Source of the DNA: Klebsiella quasivariicola
GTDB taxonomy: Bacteria > Pseudomonadota > Gammaproteobacteria > Enterobacterales > Enterobacteriaceae
Assembly (NCBI RefSeq): GCF_002269255.1
Contig: NZ_CP022823.1
Location: forward strand, 4,464,001 to 4,528,000
Reading direction: 5' to 3'
DNA length: 64,000 nucleotides
The stretch's first letter is position 1, and each line of letters starts with the position of its first letter. Made by a program: the position numbers and the translations under genes. Below are positions 53,507 through 62,752 of the stretch, piece by piece. The notes beneath the pieces were generated by a model that was not told where the DNA came from, made no database searches, and worked only from the letters and a program-made list of their open reading frames with translations.

Positions 53507-55489
53507 TTGCCAACCATGAAACGCCTGCGGAAAATGCTGCCTGTGCTGCTGGTATTAACACCACTTATATTTAGCCCGGTCGTCGCAGAGGAATTTTCCG
53601 CCAGTTTTAAAGGCACCGATATTCAGGAATTTATCAATACCGTCAGCAAAAACCTGAATAAAACGGTGATTATCGATCCCAGCGTACGCGGCACCATCAC
53701 CGTACGCAGTTACGATATGCTTAATGAAGATCAATATTATCAATTCTTCCTCAGCGTACTGGATGTATATGGTTTCGCCGTGATTAATATGAATAACGGC
53801 GTGCTAAAAGTGGTACGTGCCAAAGATGCTAAAACCTCAGCCGTTCCGGTCGCCAGCGCGGCCGCACCCGGCGAAGGCGATGAGGTCGTCACCCGGGTGG
53901 TACCTCTGACTAACGTCGCCGCCCGCGATCTGGCGCCGCTGCTCCGCCAGCTGAACGATAACGCTGGCGCCGGCAGCGTGGTCCATTATGAGCCCTCCAA
54001 CGTACTGCTGATGACCGGCCGCGCGGCGGTGATCAAACGCCTGCTGACCATTGTCGAGCGCGTCGACAACGCCGGGGATCGCAGCGTGGTCACCGTTCCC
54101 CTCTCCTGGGCCTCCGCCGCGGAGGTGGTCAAACTGGTTACCGAGCTCAATAAAGACACCAGTAAGTCGGCGCTGCCGGGTTCGATGGTGGCGAACGTGG
54201 TGGCCGATGAGCGCACCAACGCGGTACTGGTGAGCGGCGAACCGAACTCGCGCCAGCGCATCATCGCCATGATCAAACAGCTCGACCGCCAGCAGGCGGT
54301 GCAGGGCAACACCAAAGTGATCTACCTGAAGTACGCCAAAGCCGCCGATCTGGTGGAAGTTCTGACCGGGATCAGCAGCTCGCTGCAGAGCGATAAGCAA
54401 AGCGCCAAACCGGTAGCCGCAATCGACAAAAACATCATTATCAAAGCCCACGGCCAGACCAACGCCCTGATCGTCACCGCGGCGCCGGACGTCATGAACG
54501 ATCTCGAGCGGGTGATCGCCCAGCTGGATATCCGCCGCCCACAGGTACTGGTAGAGGCGATTATCGCCGAAGTGCAGGATGCCGACGGCCTTAACCTCGG
54601 TATTCAGTGGGCCAATAAGAACGCCGGCATGACGCAGTTCACCAACAGCGGTTTGCCGATATCGACGGCTATCGCCGGCGCCAACCAGTACAACAAAGAC
54701 GGTACCATCAGCAGCTCGCTGGCCAGCGCCCTCGGCTCGTTTAACGGTATCGCCGCCGGCTTCTATCAGGGGAACTGGGCGATGCTGCTGACCGCCCTCT
54801 CCAGCAGTACCAAGAACGATATTCTGGCCACCCCCAGCATCGTCACCCTCGACAACATGCAAGCCACGTTTAACGTCGGCCAGGAAGTTCCGGTATTAAC
54901 CGGCTCGCAAACCACCTCCGGCGACAACATCTTCAATACCGTCGAACGTAAAACCGTCGGCATTAAGCTGAAAGTGAAGCCGCAAATAAACGAAGGCGAT
55001 GCGGTACTGCTGGAGATTGAGCAGGAGGTGTCGAGCGTCGCCGACTCGGCCTCCAGCACCAGCAGCGATCTTGGCGCGACCTTCAATACCCGGACGGTGA
55101 ATAACGCCGTACTGGTCGGCAGCGGCGAAACGGTGGTGGTTGGCGGGTTGCTGGATAAAAGCGTCACCGATACCGCCGACAAAGTGCCGCTGCTCGGCGA
55201 CATCCCGCTGATCGGCGCCCTGTTCCGCTCCGAGAGCAAGAAAGTGTCGAAACGCAATCTGATGCTGTTTATCCGCCCGACGATCATTCGCGATCGCGAT
55301 GAGTACCGCCAGGCCTCTTCCGGCCAGTACACCGCCTTCAACAATGCGCAAACCAAACAGCGGGGTAAGGACAGCAACGAAGCGTCGCTCAGCAACGACC
55401 TGCTGCATATCTATCCGCAACAGGAGACCCAGGCCTTCCGCCAGGTCAGCGCCGCCATTGACGCTTTTAACCTCGGAGGCCGCCCATGA
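53507..55489 (+). CDS. pulD: Type II secretion secretin PulD (GspD)
   Basis: Outer-membrane channel, a 15-mer secretin through which PulA passes. It has 660 aa. The signal peptide runs to residue 27 (SPVVA). N0-N3 periplasmic domains follow (EEFSASFKGTDIQEFINTVS; VTRVVPLTNVAARDLAPLLR; VIYLKYAKAADLVEVLTGI). The secretin core has VLVEAIIAEVQ near 345 and VPLLGDIPLIGALFRS near 560. The S-domain (about 595-660) binds PulS. The TTG at 53507 is preferred because GGGGGATGA lies 7-12 bases upstream and the length then equals K. oxytoca PulD; ATG at 53516 is possible. Confidence 0.95.
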   Translation: MPTMKRLRKMLPVLLVLTPLIFSPVVAEEFSASFKGTDIQEFINTVSKNLNKTVIIDPSVRGTITVRSYDMLNEDQYYQFFLSVLDVYGFAVINMNNGVLKVVRAKDAKTSAVPVASAAAPGEGDEVVTRVVPLTNVAARDLAPLLRQLNDNAGAGSVVHYEPSNVLLMTGRAAVIKRLLTIVERVDNAGDRSVVTVPLSWASAAEVVKLVTELNKDTSKSALPGSMVANVVADERTNAVLVSGEPNSRQRIIAMIKQLDRQQAVQGNTKVIYLKYAKAADLVEVLTGISSSLQSDKQSAKPVAAIDKNIIIKAHGQTNALIVTAAPDVMNDLERVIAQLDIRRPQVLVEAIIAEVQDADGLNLGIQWANKNAGMTQFTNSGLPISTAIAGANQYNKDGTISSSLASALGSFNGIAAGFYQGNWAMLLTALSSSTKNDILATPSIVTLDNMQATFNVGQEVPVLTGSQTTSGDNIFNTVERKTVGIKLKVKPQINEGDAVLLEIEQEVSSVADSASSTSSDLGATFNTRTVNNAVLVGSGETVVVGGLLDKSVTDTADKVPLLGDIPLIGALFRSESKKVSKRNLMLFIRPTIIRDRDEYRQASSGQYTAFNNAQTKQRGKDSNEASLSNDLLHIYPQQETQAFRQVSAAIDAFNLGGRP

Positions 55490-56979
55490 CGCCAGCCGCC
55501 GAACGCCGTCCGCTGCTGCCTTTTGCCTGGGCCCGTGCGCACCATCTTGTGCTGCTCAGCGACGGCGAACGCTGCGAAGCGCTGTGCCGCCCCGATACCA
55601 CCGCCCGGGCGCTGCTGGAGGCGCGCCGCCTGGCGGACGGTCCAATGAACGTCAGCCGTCTGGCGCCGGAGGCATTCGAGAAAGTGCTGGTGCTCAGCTA
55701 TCAGCGCGACTCGGCGGAAGCGCACCGCATGATGGCTGACATCGGCAATGAACTCGACCTCTATACCCTCGCCGAAGAGCTGCCGGACACCGACGATCTG
55801 CTCGACAGCGAGGACGATGCGCCGATCATCCGCCTGATCAACGCCATGCTCACCGAGGCCATCAAAGAGAAAGCCTCAGATATCCATATCGAAACCTACG
55901 AGCGCCATCTGCAGATCCGCTTTCGCGTCGACGGCGTGCTGCGCGAAATTCTGCGCCCGCAGCGGCGGCTGGCCGCGCTGTTAATTTCGCGCATCAAGGT
56001 GATGGCCAGCCTGGATATCGCCGAAAAGCGGGTCCCTCAGGATGGTCGCATGGCGCTGCGCATCGGCGGCCGGGCGATCGACGTGCGCGTCTCCACCCTG
56101 CCCTCCAGCCACGGCGAACGCGTGGTGCTGCGCCTGCTGGACAAAAACAGCGTCAACCTGGATCTGCTGACGCTGGGTATGCCGCCCGCCCTGCTCGATC
56201 GGGTCGACACGCTGATCGCCCGTCCGCACGGCATCATTCTGGTCACCGGTCCGACCGGATCCGGGAAAAGCACGACGCTCTACGCCGCCCTCAGCCGCCT
56301 CGACGCCCGGGAGCGCAACATTATGACCATTGAAGATCCGGTGGAGTATGAGCTGGAGGGCATCGGCCAGACCCAGGTCAACGCCAAAGTCGAGATGACC
56401 TTCGCCCGCGGTCTGCGCGCCATACTGCGCCAGGACCCCGACGTGGTGCTGGTAGGGGAAATCCGCGATGGCGAAACCGCCCAGATTGCCGTTCAGGCCT
56501 CACTGACCGGGCACCTGGTGCTGTCGACCCTGCACACCAACAGCGCGCTGGGCGCTATTTCCCGTCTGCAGGATATGGGCGTGGAGCCTTTTTTACTCTC
56601 CACATCGCTGCTGGCGGTAATGTCGCAGCGGCTGGTGCGCCAACTGTGCCCGCACTGTCGTCAGCCCAGGCAGGCGGATGCCGACACCGCCCGGCAGATG
56701 GCGGTCCCGACCGGCACGCCGCTGTGGCAGCCAACAGGCTGCGCCCAGTGTAATTTCACCGGCTATCGCGGGCGTACCGGCATTCATGAGCTGCTGCTAA
56801 TCGACGATCGCGTGCGTGCCGCCATCCACCGCGGCGAGAACGAGATCACCCTGATCCAGCAGCTGGGGCCAACCTGGCAGACCCTGCGCCATGCCGGGCG
56901 CGACAAAGCGCTGGCGGGGATCACCAGCTGGGAGGAGGTGATGCGGGTCACCGAACAGCAAACGGCGGAAAACGACTGA
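55486..56979 (+). CDS. pulE: Type II secretion ATPase PulE (GspE)
   Basis: Cytoplasmic ATPase that drives pseudopilus assembly. It has 497 aa. An N-terminal PulL-binding domain (1-100) is followed by the N2 region (SDIHIETYERHLQIRFRVDG, 131-150), Walker A GPTGSGKST (255-263), Asp box (TIEDPVEYELEG, 281-292), Walker B VLVGEIRDGET (321-331) and His box (LSTLHTNSA). A zinc module has cysteines C388, C391, C419 and C422. It overlaps pulD by 4 bases, so translation is coupled. Confidence 0.97.
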   Translation: MTPAAERRPLLPFAWARAHHLVLLSDGERCEALCRPDTTARALLEARRLADGPMNVSRLAPEAFEKVLVLSYQRDSAEAHRMMADIGNELDLYTLAEELPDTDDLLDSEDDAPIIRLINAMLTEAIKEKASDIHIETYERHLQIRFRVDGVLREILRPQRRLAALLISRIKVMASLDIAEKRVPQDGRMALRIGGRAIDVRVSTLPSSHGERVVLRLLDKNSVNLDLLTLGMPPALLDRVDTLIARPHGIILVTGPTGSGKSTTLYAALSRLDARERNIMTIEDPVEYELEGIGQTQVNAKVEMTFARGLRAILRQDPDVVLVGEIRDGETAQIAVQASLTGHLVLSTLHTNSALGAISRLQDMGVEPFLLSTSLLAVMSQRLVRQLCPHCRQPRQADADTARQMAVPTGTPLWQPTGCAQCNFTGYRGRTGIHELLLIDDRVRAAIHRGENEITLIQQLGPTWQTLRHAGRDKALAGITSWEEVMRVTEQQTAEND

Positions 56980-56980
56980 G

Positions 56981-58195
56981 ATGGCCCTGTTTCGTTATCA
57001 GGCGCTGGACGCGCAAGGCAAAACCCGCCGCGGCGTTCAACAGGCCGACTCCGCCCGCCACGCCCGCCAGCTGCTGCGCGACAAGGGCTGGCTGGCGCTG
57101 GAGCTGACGGCCGCCGATCCGGCGCGGCGACTGTGGCGCGGCGAGTTGCTCACCCGGCGCACCAGCGCCGGTGATTTAGCCCTGCTCACCCGCCAGCTGG
57201 CCACCCTGGTGGCGGCCGGCATTCCGCTGGAAAAGGCGCTTGATGCCGTCGCCCAACAGTGTGAAAAGGCGGCGTTGAGAACGTTAATGGCCGGGGTGCG
57301 CGGCAAAGTGCTCGAAGGCCACTCGCTGGCGGAGGCGATGCGCGGCTATCCCACCTGCTTCGACGGCCTGTTCTGCGCCATGGTGGCGGCCGGCGAAACC
57401 TCCGGTCATCTCGACGGCGTGCTTAACCGGCTGGCGGATTATACCGAGCAGCGCCAGCAGCTTCGCGCCCGCCTGCTGCAGGCGATGATCTACCCCATCG
57501 TGCTGACGCTGGTCGCCATCAGCGTGATCGCCATTCTGCTCTCCACCGTGGTGCCGAAAGTCGTTGAGCAGTTTGTGCATCTGAAACAGGCCCTGCCGTT
57601 CTCCACCCGGCTGCTGATGAGCCTGAGCGATATCGTACGCAGCGCGGGGCCCTGGCTGGTGCTGCTGTCGCTGCTGGCGCTGCTGACGTTACGCTATCTG
57701 CTGCGCCAGCCCGCCCGGCGGCTCGCCTGGGACCGGGCGCTGCTGCGCCTGCCGGTCATCGGGCGCGTGGCGCGCAGCGTCAACAGTGCGCGCTACGCCC
57801 GCACCTTAAGCATTCTCAATGCCAGCGCGGTGCCGCTGCTGCTGTCAATGCGCATCAGCGCCGGCGTCCTCAGCAACGCCTGGGCGCGCAGCCAGCTGGA
57901 AACGGCCAGCGAATCGGTACGCGAAGGCGTCAGCCTGCATCGCGCGCTGGAGGCCACCGCCCTGTTTCCCCCGATGATGCGCTACATGATCGCCAGCGGC
58001 GAGCAGAGCGGTGAGCTGACCGCGATGCTGGAGCGCGCAGCGGAGAACCAGGACCGGGAGCTGAGCGCGCAGATCCAGATGGCCCTCAGTCTGTTTGAAC
58101 CCCTGCTGGTGGTCACCATGGCCGGCATGGTGCTGTTTATCGTGCTGGCCATCCTGCAGCCGATCCTGCAACTGAACACCCTTATGAGTATGTGA
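56981..58195 (+). CDS. pulF: Type II secretion inner-membrane platform protein PulF (GspF)
   Basis: Polytopic platform protein that couples PulE motion to pseudopilin movement. It has 404 aa. An N-terminal cytoplasmic domain begins MALFRYQALDAQGKTRRG, followed by two T2SSF repeats (about 70-190 and 270-395; FCAMVAAGETSGHLDGVLNR and MMRYMIASGEQSGELTAML are the matching motifs). Three membrane helices lie near 170-190, 220-240 and 375-395. It starts one base after the pulE stop. Confidence 0.96.
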   Translation: MALFRYQALDAQGKTRRGVQQADSARHARQLLRDKGWLALELTAADPARRLWRGELLTRRTSAGDLALLTRQLATLVAAGIPLEKALDAVAQQCEKAALRTLMAGVRGKVLEGHSLAEAMRGYPTCFDGLFCAMVAAGETSGHLDGVLNRLADYTEQRQQLRARLLQAMIYPIVLTLVAISVIAILLSTVVPKVVEQFVHLKQALPFSTRLLMSLSDIVRSAGPWLVLLSLLALLTLRYLLRQPARRLAWDRALLRLPVIGRVARSVNSARYARTLSILNASAVPLLLSMRISAGVLSNAWARSQLETASESVREGVSLHRALEATALFPPMMRYMIASGEQSGELTAMLERAAENQDRELSAQIQMALSLFEPLLVVTMAGMVLFIVLAILQPILQLNTLMSM

Positions 58196-58215
58196 TTGTA
58201 TTAATGGAGAAAACT

Positions 58216-58638
58216 ATGCAACGGCAACGCGGTTTCACGTTACTGGAAATTATGGTGGGGATCGTCATTCTCGGCATCCTCGCCAGCCTGGTGGTGCCTA
58301 ACCTGATGGGCAACAAAGAGAAAGCAGATCGCCAGAAGGTGGTCAGCGATCTGGTGGCGCTCGAGGGGGCGCTGGACATGTATAAACTCGACAACAGCCG
58401 CTATCCGAACACCGAGCAGGGGCTGCAGGCGCTGGTGACCGCCCCGACCGCCGAGCCGCACGCGCGCAATTATCCGGAAGGCGGCTATATCCGACGTCTG
58501 CCGCAGGACCCGTGGGGAAATGAGTATCAGCTGTTAAGCCCCGGTCAGCATGGCGCCATCGATGTCTTCAGCGTCGGTCCTGACGGGATGCCTGACACCA
58601 ATGACGACATCGGCAACTGGACGCTCGGGAAGAAATAG
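58216..58638 (+). CDS. pulG: Major pseudopilin PulG (GspG)
   Basis: Main subunit of the pseudopilus. It has 140 aa from the ATG at 58216 (GGAGAAAACT upstream). The prepilin leader MQRQRG is cut before FTLLEIMV, leaving methylated Phe1 and Glu5. A hydrophobic helix follows, then a variable globular part. The C-terminal TNDDIGNWTLGKK is the calcium-binding loop of GspG. Mature position 9 is Gly, where the K. oxytoca protein I recall has Val. The frame is open upstream to 58192, but the leader length argues against that start. Confidence 0.96.
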   Translation: MQRQRGFTLLEIMVGIVILGILASLVVPNLMGNKEKADRQKVVSDLVALEGALDMYKLDNSRYPNTEQGLQALVTAPTAEPHARNYPEGGYIRRLPQDPWGNEYQLLSPGQHGAIDVFSVGPDGMPDTNDDIGNWTLGKK

Positions 58639-59153
58639 TGCCTCAGCGCGGTTTCACGCTCCTTGAGATGATGCTGGTTCTGCTGCTGATCGGCGTCAGC
58701 GCCAGCATGGTGCTGCTGGCGTTCCCCTCCGCCCGCACCCAGGAGGCCACGCAGATCCTGGCGCGCTTTCAGGCGCAGCTGGATTTTGTCCGCGAGCGCG
58801 GGCAGCAAACCGGCCAGCTTTTCGGGATCGTCATCCACCCTGACCGCTGGCAGTTTATGCGCCTGCAGCCTGCCGATGAAGGCGCTCCGGCGGCGGCCGA
58901 CGACCGCTGGGGCAACGCGCAGTGGCTGCCGCTGCAGGCCGGGCGCGTCGCCACAGCGGAAAGCCTCCCGCGGGCCAGGCTGACGCTGCGCTTTCCCGAT
59001 GGCCAGGCGTGGGATCCGGGCGAGCAGCCCGACGTGATCATCTTTCCCGGCGGCGAAGTCACGCCGTTTCAGCTGCGGATTGACGCCGCGACGGGCATCA
59101 ACGTCGACGCCCAGGGCGACAGCCAGCCGCTGGCGGCGCGGGAGCAGCCATGA
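58638..59153 (+). CDS. pulH: Minor pseudopilin PulH (GspH)
   Basis: Minor pseudopilin of the tip complex with PulI, J and K. It has 171 aa from a GTG start that overlaps the pulG stop by one base. Very short leader (MPQRG), then FTLLEMMLVLLLIGVSASMV with Glu5. The globular domain carries IFPGGEVTPFQLRI near the C-terminus, typical of GspH. It overlaps pulI by 4 bases. Confidence 0.93.
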   Translation: MPQRGFTLLEMMLVLLLIGVSASMVLLAFPSARTQEATQILARFQAQLDFVRERGQQTGQLFGIVIHPDRWQFMRLQPADEGAPAAADDRWGNAQWLPLQAGRVATAESLPRARLTLRFPDGQAWDPGEQPDVIIFPGGEVTPFQLRIDAATGINVDAQGDSQPLAAREQP

Positions 59154-59515
59154 AACGTGAGGCCGGGATGACGCTTATCGAAGTAATGGTCGCGCTGGTG
59201 ATTTTCGCCCTCGCCGGCCTGGCAGTGATGCAGTCCACCCTGCAGCAAACGCGCCAGCTTGGGCGTATGGAAGAAAAAATCCTCGCCAGCTGGCTGGCGG
59301 ATAATCAGCTGGTGCAGCTGCGGCTGGAGAAACGCTGGCCTGCTCTTAGCTGGTCCGAAACCACCGTGGAGGCCGCCGGGACGCGCTGGTTCGTTCGCTG
59401 GCAAGGGGTGGAAACCGCGCTGCCGCAATTGCGGGCGCTGGACGTGGAGGTCCGACGGCAAAAAAGCGATCCCGCGCCGCTGGCGACCCTGCGCACCTGG
59501 GTGACGCCGCCATGA
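59150..59515 (+). CDS. pulI: Minor pseudopilin PulI (GspI)
   Basis: Nucleates pseudopilus assembly with PulJ and PulK. It has 121 aa. Leader MKREAG, then MTLIEVMVALVIFALAGLAV with Glu5 and Met at +1, as usual for GspI. A short beta-rich domain has the conserved WSETTVEAAGTRWFVRW stretch. It overlaps neighbours by 4 bases on each side. Confidence 0.94.
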   Translation: MKREAGMTLIEVMVALVIFALAGLAVMQSTLQQTRQLGRMEEKILASWLADNQLVQLRLEKRWPALSWSETTVEAAGTRWFVRWQGVETALPQLRALDVEVRRQKSDPAPLATLRTWVTPP

Positions 59516-60108
59516 TAACGAAAATGCGCGGTTTCACCCTGATTGAAACGCTGCTGGCGCTGGCTATCCTCGCCGTCCTTAGCGCCGCCGCCGTGATGGT
59601 GCTGCAGAACGTCATCCGCGCCGATGGCCTGACCCGCGAGAAGAGCCAGCAGATCGCCGCCCTCCAGCGCGCCTTTCGCCAGATCGCCGACGATGTCACG
59701 CACATCATTCCCCGTCGCGCCAGAAACAGCGACACGCTTTTCTTCGCCGGACGTTTCCAGTTGCAGAGCGACGACTGGGGGCTGGCCTTCAGCCGCAGCG
59801 GCTGGCCAAACCCGCTGGGGATCCTGCCGCGCTCGGAGATCCAGAACGTCAGCTACCGTCTGCGCCAGCAGCAGCTTGAACGGCTGAGCTTCGATCAACA
59901 GGATCCGCTGACCGGCAGCCAGCCGACGGTCCGGGTGCTGCTGCGCGAGGTGACGGCGTTTCGCCTGCGGTTTTACGCCGACGGGCGCTGGCAGGAGACC
60001 TGGGACCGCTCGCAGACGCTGCCCCAGGGGCTGGAGATCACCCTGACGCTGGCGAAAAGCGGGGAGATAACCCGCCTGTTTTTACTCACCCCGGGAGGCA
60101 GCCAGTGA
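59512..60108 (+). CDS. pulJ: Minor pseudopilin PulJ (GspJ)
   Basis: Larger minor pseudopilin of the tip complex. It has 198 aa. Leader MITKMRG, then FTLIETLLALAILAVLSAAA with Glu5. The family segment REKSQQIAALQRAFRQIADD (near 44-63) begins the globular domain. It overlaps pulI by 4 bases and pulK by 4. Confidence 0.94.
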   Translation: MITKMRGFTLIETLLALAILAVLSAAAVMVLQNVIRADGLTREKSQQIAALQRAFRQIADDVTHIIPRRARNSDTLFFAGRFQLQSDDWGLAFSRSGWPNPLGILPRSEIQNVSYRLRQQQLERLSFDQQDPLTGSQPTVRVLLREVTAFRLRFYADGRWQETWDRSQTLPQGLEITLTLAKSGEITRLFLLTPGGSQ

Positions 60109-61085
60109 AAAATCGGCAACGCGGCGTCGCGCTCCTGATGGTGCTGTTCATCCTAGCCCTGATGATGATCCTCGCCAGCGCCATGACCGAGCGCACCGCG
60201 GTCATGTATCAGCATACCGCCGTGACCCTCGATAATTTGCAGGCCAGATGGTACGCCCTGGCGGCGGAAAATATGGCCGCCGCGCTGCTGCAACGCGATG
60301 CGCTGGACTCACCCAGTCAAACGAACCTGGCGCAAAGCTGGGCGCAGGAGGGGCGCCGTTTTACCCTCGACGATGGCGAAATCCGCGCGACGATCCGCGA
60401 CGGGCACGCCTGCTTCAACCTCAATGCCATTGACCATCGCGCGGACGAGGCTGGCGACGGAACGCCCTACCCGACCGACGTCTTCGTCCGGCTGCTGACG
60501 CTGCTCGGCGAGCCGCCGCTGCGCGCCAGCCAGATCGCCGCCGCCCTCGGTGACTGGACGGACAGCGACGGCCTGCCGCGGCTGAACGGGGCGGAGGACG
60601 AGGTCTATATGGCGCAAACCCCGGGCTATCTCGCCGCCAACCAGCCGATGCAGGATGTCAGTGAGCTGCGCCTGCTGGCCGGTATGGACGCCGCGCTCTA
60701 CCAGCGCCTGCTCCCCTTCGTCTGCGTCCAGCCGGATGACGCGCTGCAGGTCAATATCAACACCCTGCGCCCCTCCCAGGCTGCCCTGCTGGTGGCCCTC
60801 TTTCCCGGCGATCTGACGCTGCAGGAGGCGCAACAGCTGCTGCACAACCGCCCGCGAACCGGGTGGAGCAGCGTCGCCGCCTTTCTCGCGCAGCCGACGC
60901 TGCAGAAAACCGATACCACGCTTGCCCGTCCCTGGCTGACGGTGCACAGCACACGCTTTATCGCCGCCTTTACCGTGGTGACCGGCAATCTCCGCTTTCA
61001 GCTGCACAGCGTCCTGCAACAATCGGGGCGCACCTTTACCGTCGTCCAGCGGCGATATGGACTCTCTATGGTGGTCGATGAATAA
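60105..61085 (+). CDS. pulK: Minor pseudopilin PulK (GspK)
   Basis: Tip pseudopilin with an inserted large helical domain. It has 326 aa from a GTG start. Leader MKNRQRG, then VALLMVLFILALMMILASAM: position 5 is Met rather than Glu, which is normal for GspK, the pilus cap. Family segments are WYALAAENMAAALLQRD and the calcium-site area CFNLNAID. It overlaps pulL by 8 bases. Confidence 0.94.
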   Translation: MKNRQRGVALLMVLFILALMMILASAMTERTAVMYQHTAVTLDNLQARWYALAAENMAAALLQRDALDSPSQTNLAQSWAQEGRRFTLDDGEIRATIRDGHACFNLNAIDHRADEAGDGTPYPTDVFVRLLTLLGEPPLRASQIAAALGDWTDSDGLPRLNGAEDEVYMAQTPGYLAANQPMQDVSELRLLAGMDAALYQRLLPFVCVQPDDALQVNINTLRPSQAALLVALFPGDLTLQEAQQLLHNRPRTGWSSVAAFLAQPTLQKTDTTLARPWLTVHSTRFIAAFTVVTGNLRFQLHSVLQQSGRTFTVVQRRYGLSMVVDE

Positions 61086-62274
61086 GATTAACGCTTCTCC
61101 CCAGGCCATGCTGATCGTGCGCCTCGCCGCTACGCAGGCGCCGCTGCACTGGCAACTCTTTGCCCCCGGCGAGCCGCACCACGAGGCCAGCGGCCGGTGG
61201 CCGGCTGACGACGCCAGCCCTTTCCCGGCGCTGGCGGCGCATTACCCTGCCTGGGTGCTGATCCCGGCCAGCGACTGCGCGTTTCACTCGCTCACCCTGC
61301 CAGCGGGCCTGCGTAAACCGCCGCTGCAGGTCGCCCCGTTTCTGCTGGAAGAGCAACTGGCCGACGATGTCGAAGCCACTCATTTTGCTCTGCTCCACCG
61401 CCAGCAGGCCCAGTGTGAGATCGTCGCCGTACAGCGGCAAAAAATGCACGACTGGCTGGCCCGCTGCGAGTCGCTCTCCTTAAGGCTCCTGGCGTTGACG
61501 CCCGACGTGCTGGCCCTGCCCTGGCATCCGCCGGCGTGGAGCGCGGTGCAGGCGGACGAGCAGTGGCTGATCCGCCACCAGCCATGGAGCGGCATGGCGG
61601 CGGAAAGTCCCTGGCTGGCGGAGCTGCTGCAGAGCGAGGCGGAAGAACCAGTCATCGACAGCTATTCACCGCCGCCCGCAGCGCCGGGCGTCTGGCGGGC
61701 GCAACCTGCGCAGACATTGCTGACCCTTGCCGCACGCCATCCGGCGGCGCTGAAGCTCAGTCTGCTGCAGGGGGAGTTCGCTCTCCGGCGGCGGCGGCTG
61801 GCGCAGGCGAGCTGGCGTCCGGCGCGGTATGCTGCGCTGGCTCTGGCGCTGCTGGTGGGGACAAACAGCGTGCTGGACCATCTCGATCTGGCGCGCCAGG
61901 CCGAGGCGGCGCAGCAGGCCAGCCGGGCCTTCTATCGCCACTGGTTTCCGGCGGAGAAAAAGGTAATTAATCCGCGACTGCAGATGCAGCAGCACCTGCA
62001 GGCTCTGGCCCGTCAGGCGCATCACGCCCCCCTTGTCGATCGCCTCAGCGCCTTGCAAAACATCCTCAGCGACACGCCAGGGATCCGTCTGCGGGCGCTG
62101 AGCTGGGATGCCGCGGGCAACCGTCTGCAGCTGGAAATCGCCGCGGTCTCTTCCCGGGCGCTGGAGCAGTTTACCCAGCGGGCGCAGCCGCGGTTTCGCG
62201 TCCGGCCGGGCGACATGATCACGAAACCGGATGGCATTGAAGGACAACTGACGCTGGAGGAAATCGATGGCTAA
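61078..62274 (+). CDS. pulL: Type II secretion protein PulL (GspL)
   Basis: Bitopic protein linking ATPase PulE to the platform. It has 398 aa from the ATG at 61078 (length as in K. oxytoca); an upstream in-frame ATG at 61057 would add seven residues inside pulK. The cytoplasmic actin-like domain (1-245) has WVLIPASDCAFHSLTLP, LLEEQLADDVEATHFALL and LTPDVLALP. One membrane helix (about 253-270, ARYAALALALLVGTNSVL) and a ferredoxin-like periplasmic domain follow. It overlaps pulM by 8 bases. Confidence 0.93.
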   Translation: MNKINASPQAMLIVRLAATQAPLHWQLFAPGEPHHEASGRWPADDASPFPALAAHYPAWVLIPASDCAFHSLTLPAGLRKPPLQVAPFLLEEQLADDVEATHFALLHRQQAQCEIVAVQRQKMHDWLARCESLSLRLLALTPDVLALPWHPPAWSAVQADEQWLIRHQPWSGMAAESPWLAELLQSEAEEPVIDSYSPPPAAPGVWRAQPAQTLLTLAARHPAALKLSLLQGEFALRRRRLAQASWRPARYAALALALLVGTNSVLDHLDLARQAEAAQQASRAFYRHWFPAEKKVINPRLQMQQHLQALARQAHHAPLVDRLSALQNILSDTPGIRLRALSWDAAGNRLQLEIAAVSSRALEQFTQRAQPRFRVRPGDMITKPDGIEGQLTLEEIDG

Positions 62275-62752
62275 TCTGCTTATCTGGTGGCGGCAGCGCA
62301 CACCGTCCGAGCAGCGCCTGCTGCTGTGCCTCGCGGGGCTGCTGGTGGTCTGCGCCCTCTGGTATGGACTGTGGCAGCCCTGGCGAGCCCGCGAGGCGCA
62401 GTGGCGGCAAACCCTGGTGAAAGAACAGGCCAGCCTGCGCTGGATGACGGAGCAGGCTCCGCGCCTGCAGCAGCTCAGCCAGCAGCCCACGCCTGCGGCA
62501 AAAGAGGCCCTCACCGCGCTGGTGATGCGCGAGGCGGCGAGCCACGGGCTGGCCGTCGTCCGCCTGCAGCCGCAGGGAAAACGTCTGCAGGTCACCCTCC
62601 AGCCCTGTACCTTCCAGGCGCTGATCGACTGGCTGGACGCCCCGGCGATGCGCGGCGTCAACGCGGTTTCGCTGTCCGTGACCGGGCAGCCGTCGCGGCC
62701 CGGCTGGGTCACGGTCAACCATCTGCTGCTGGAGCGCGACGATGAAAGCTAA
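62267..62752 (+). CDS. pulM: Type II secretion protein PulM (GspM)
   Basis: Small bitopic partner of PulL and PulG. It has 161 aa. A short cytoplasmic part, one membrane helix (LLLCLAGLLVVCALWYGLW, near 18-36), a coiled segment (REAQWRQTLVKEQASLRWM) and a ferredoxin-like periplasmic domain (ALTALVMREAASHGLAVVRL). It overlaps pulL by 8 and pulN by 11 bases. Confidence 0.93.
   Translation: MANLLIWWRQRTPSEQRLLLCLAGLLVVCALWYGLWQPWRAREAQWRQTLVKEQASLRWMTEQAPRLQQLSQQPTPAAKEALTALVMREAASHGLAVVRLQPQGKRLQVTLQPCTFQALIDWLDAPAMRGVNAVSLSVTGQPSRPGWVTVNHLLLERDDES

Noticed and set aside
53837..54862. 341-codon minus-strand frame opposite pulD
   Set aside because: Shadow of the secretin gene; repetitive Gly/Asp/His content and no family features.
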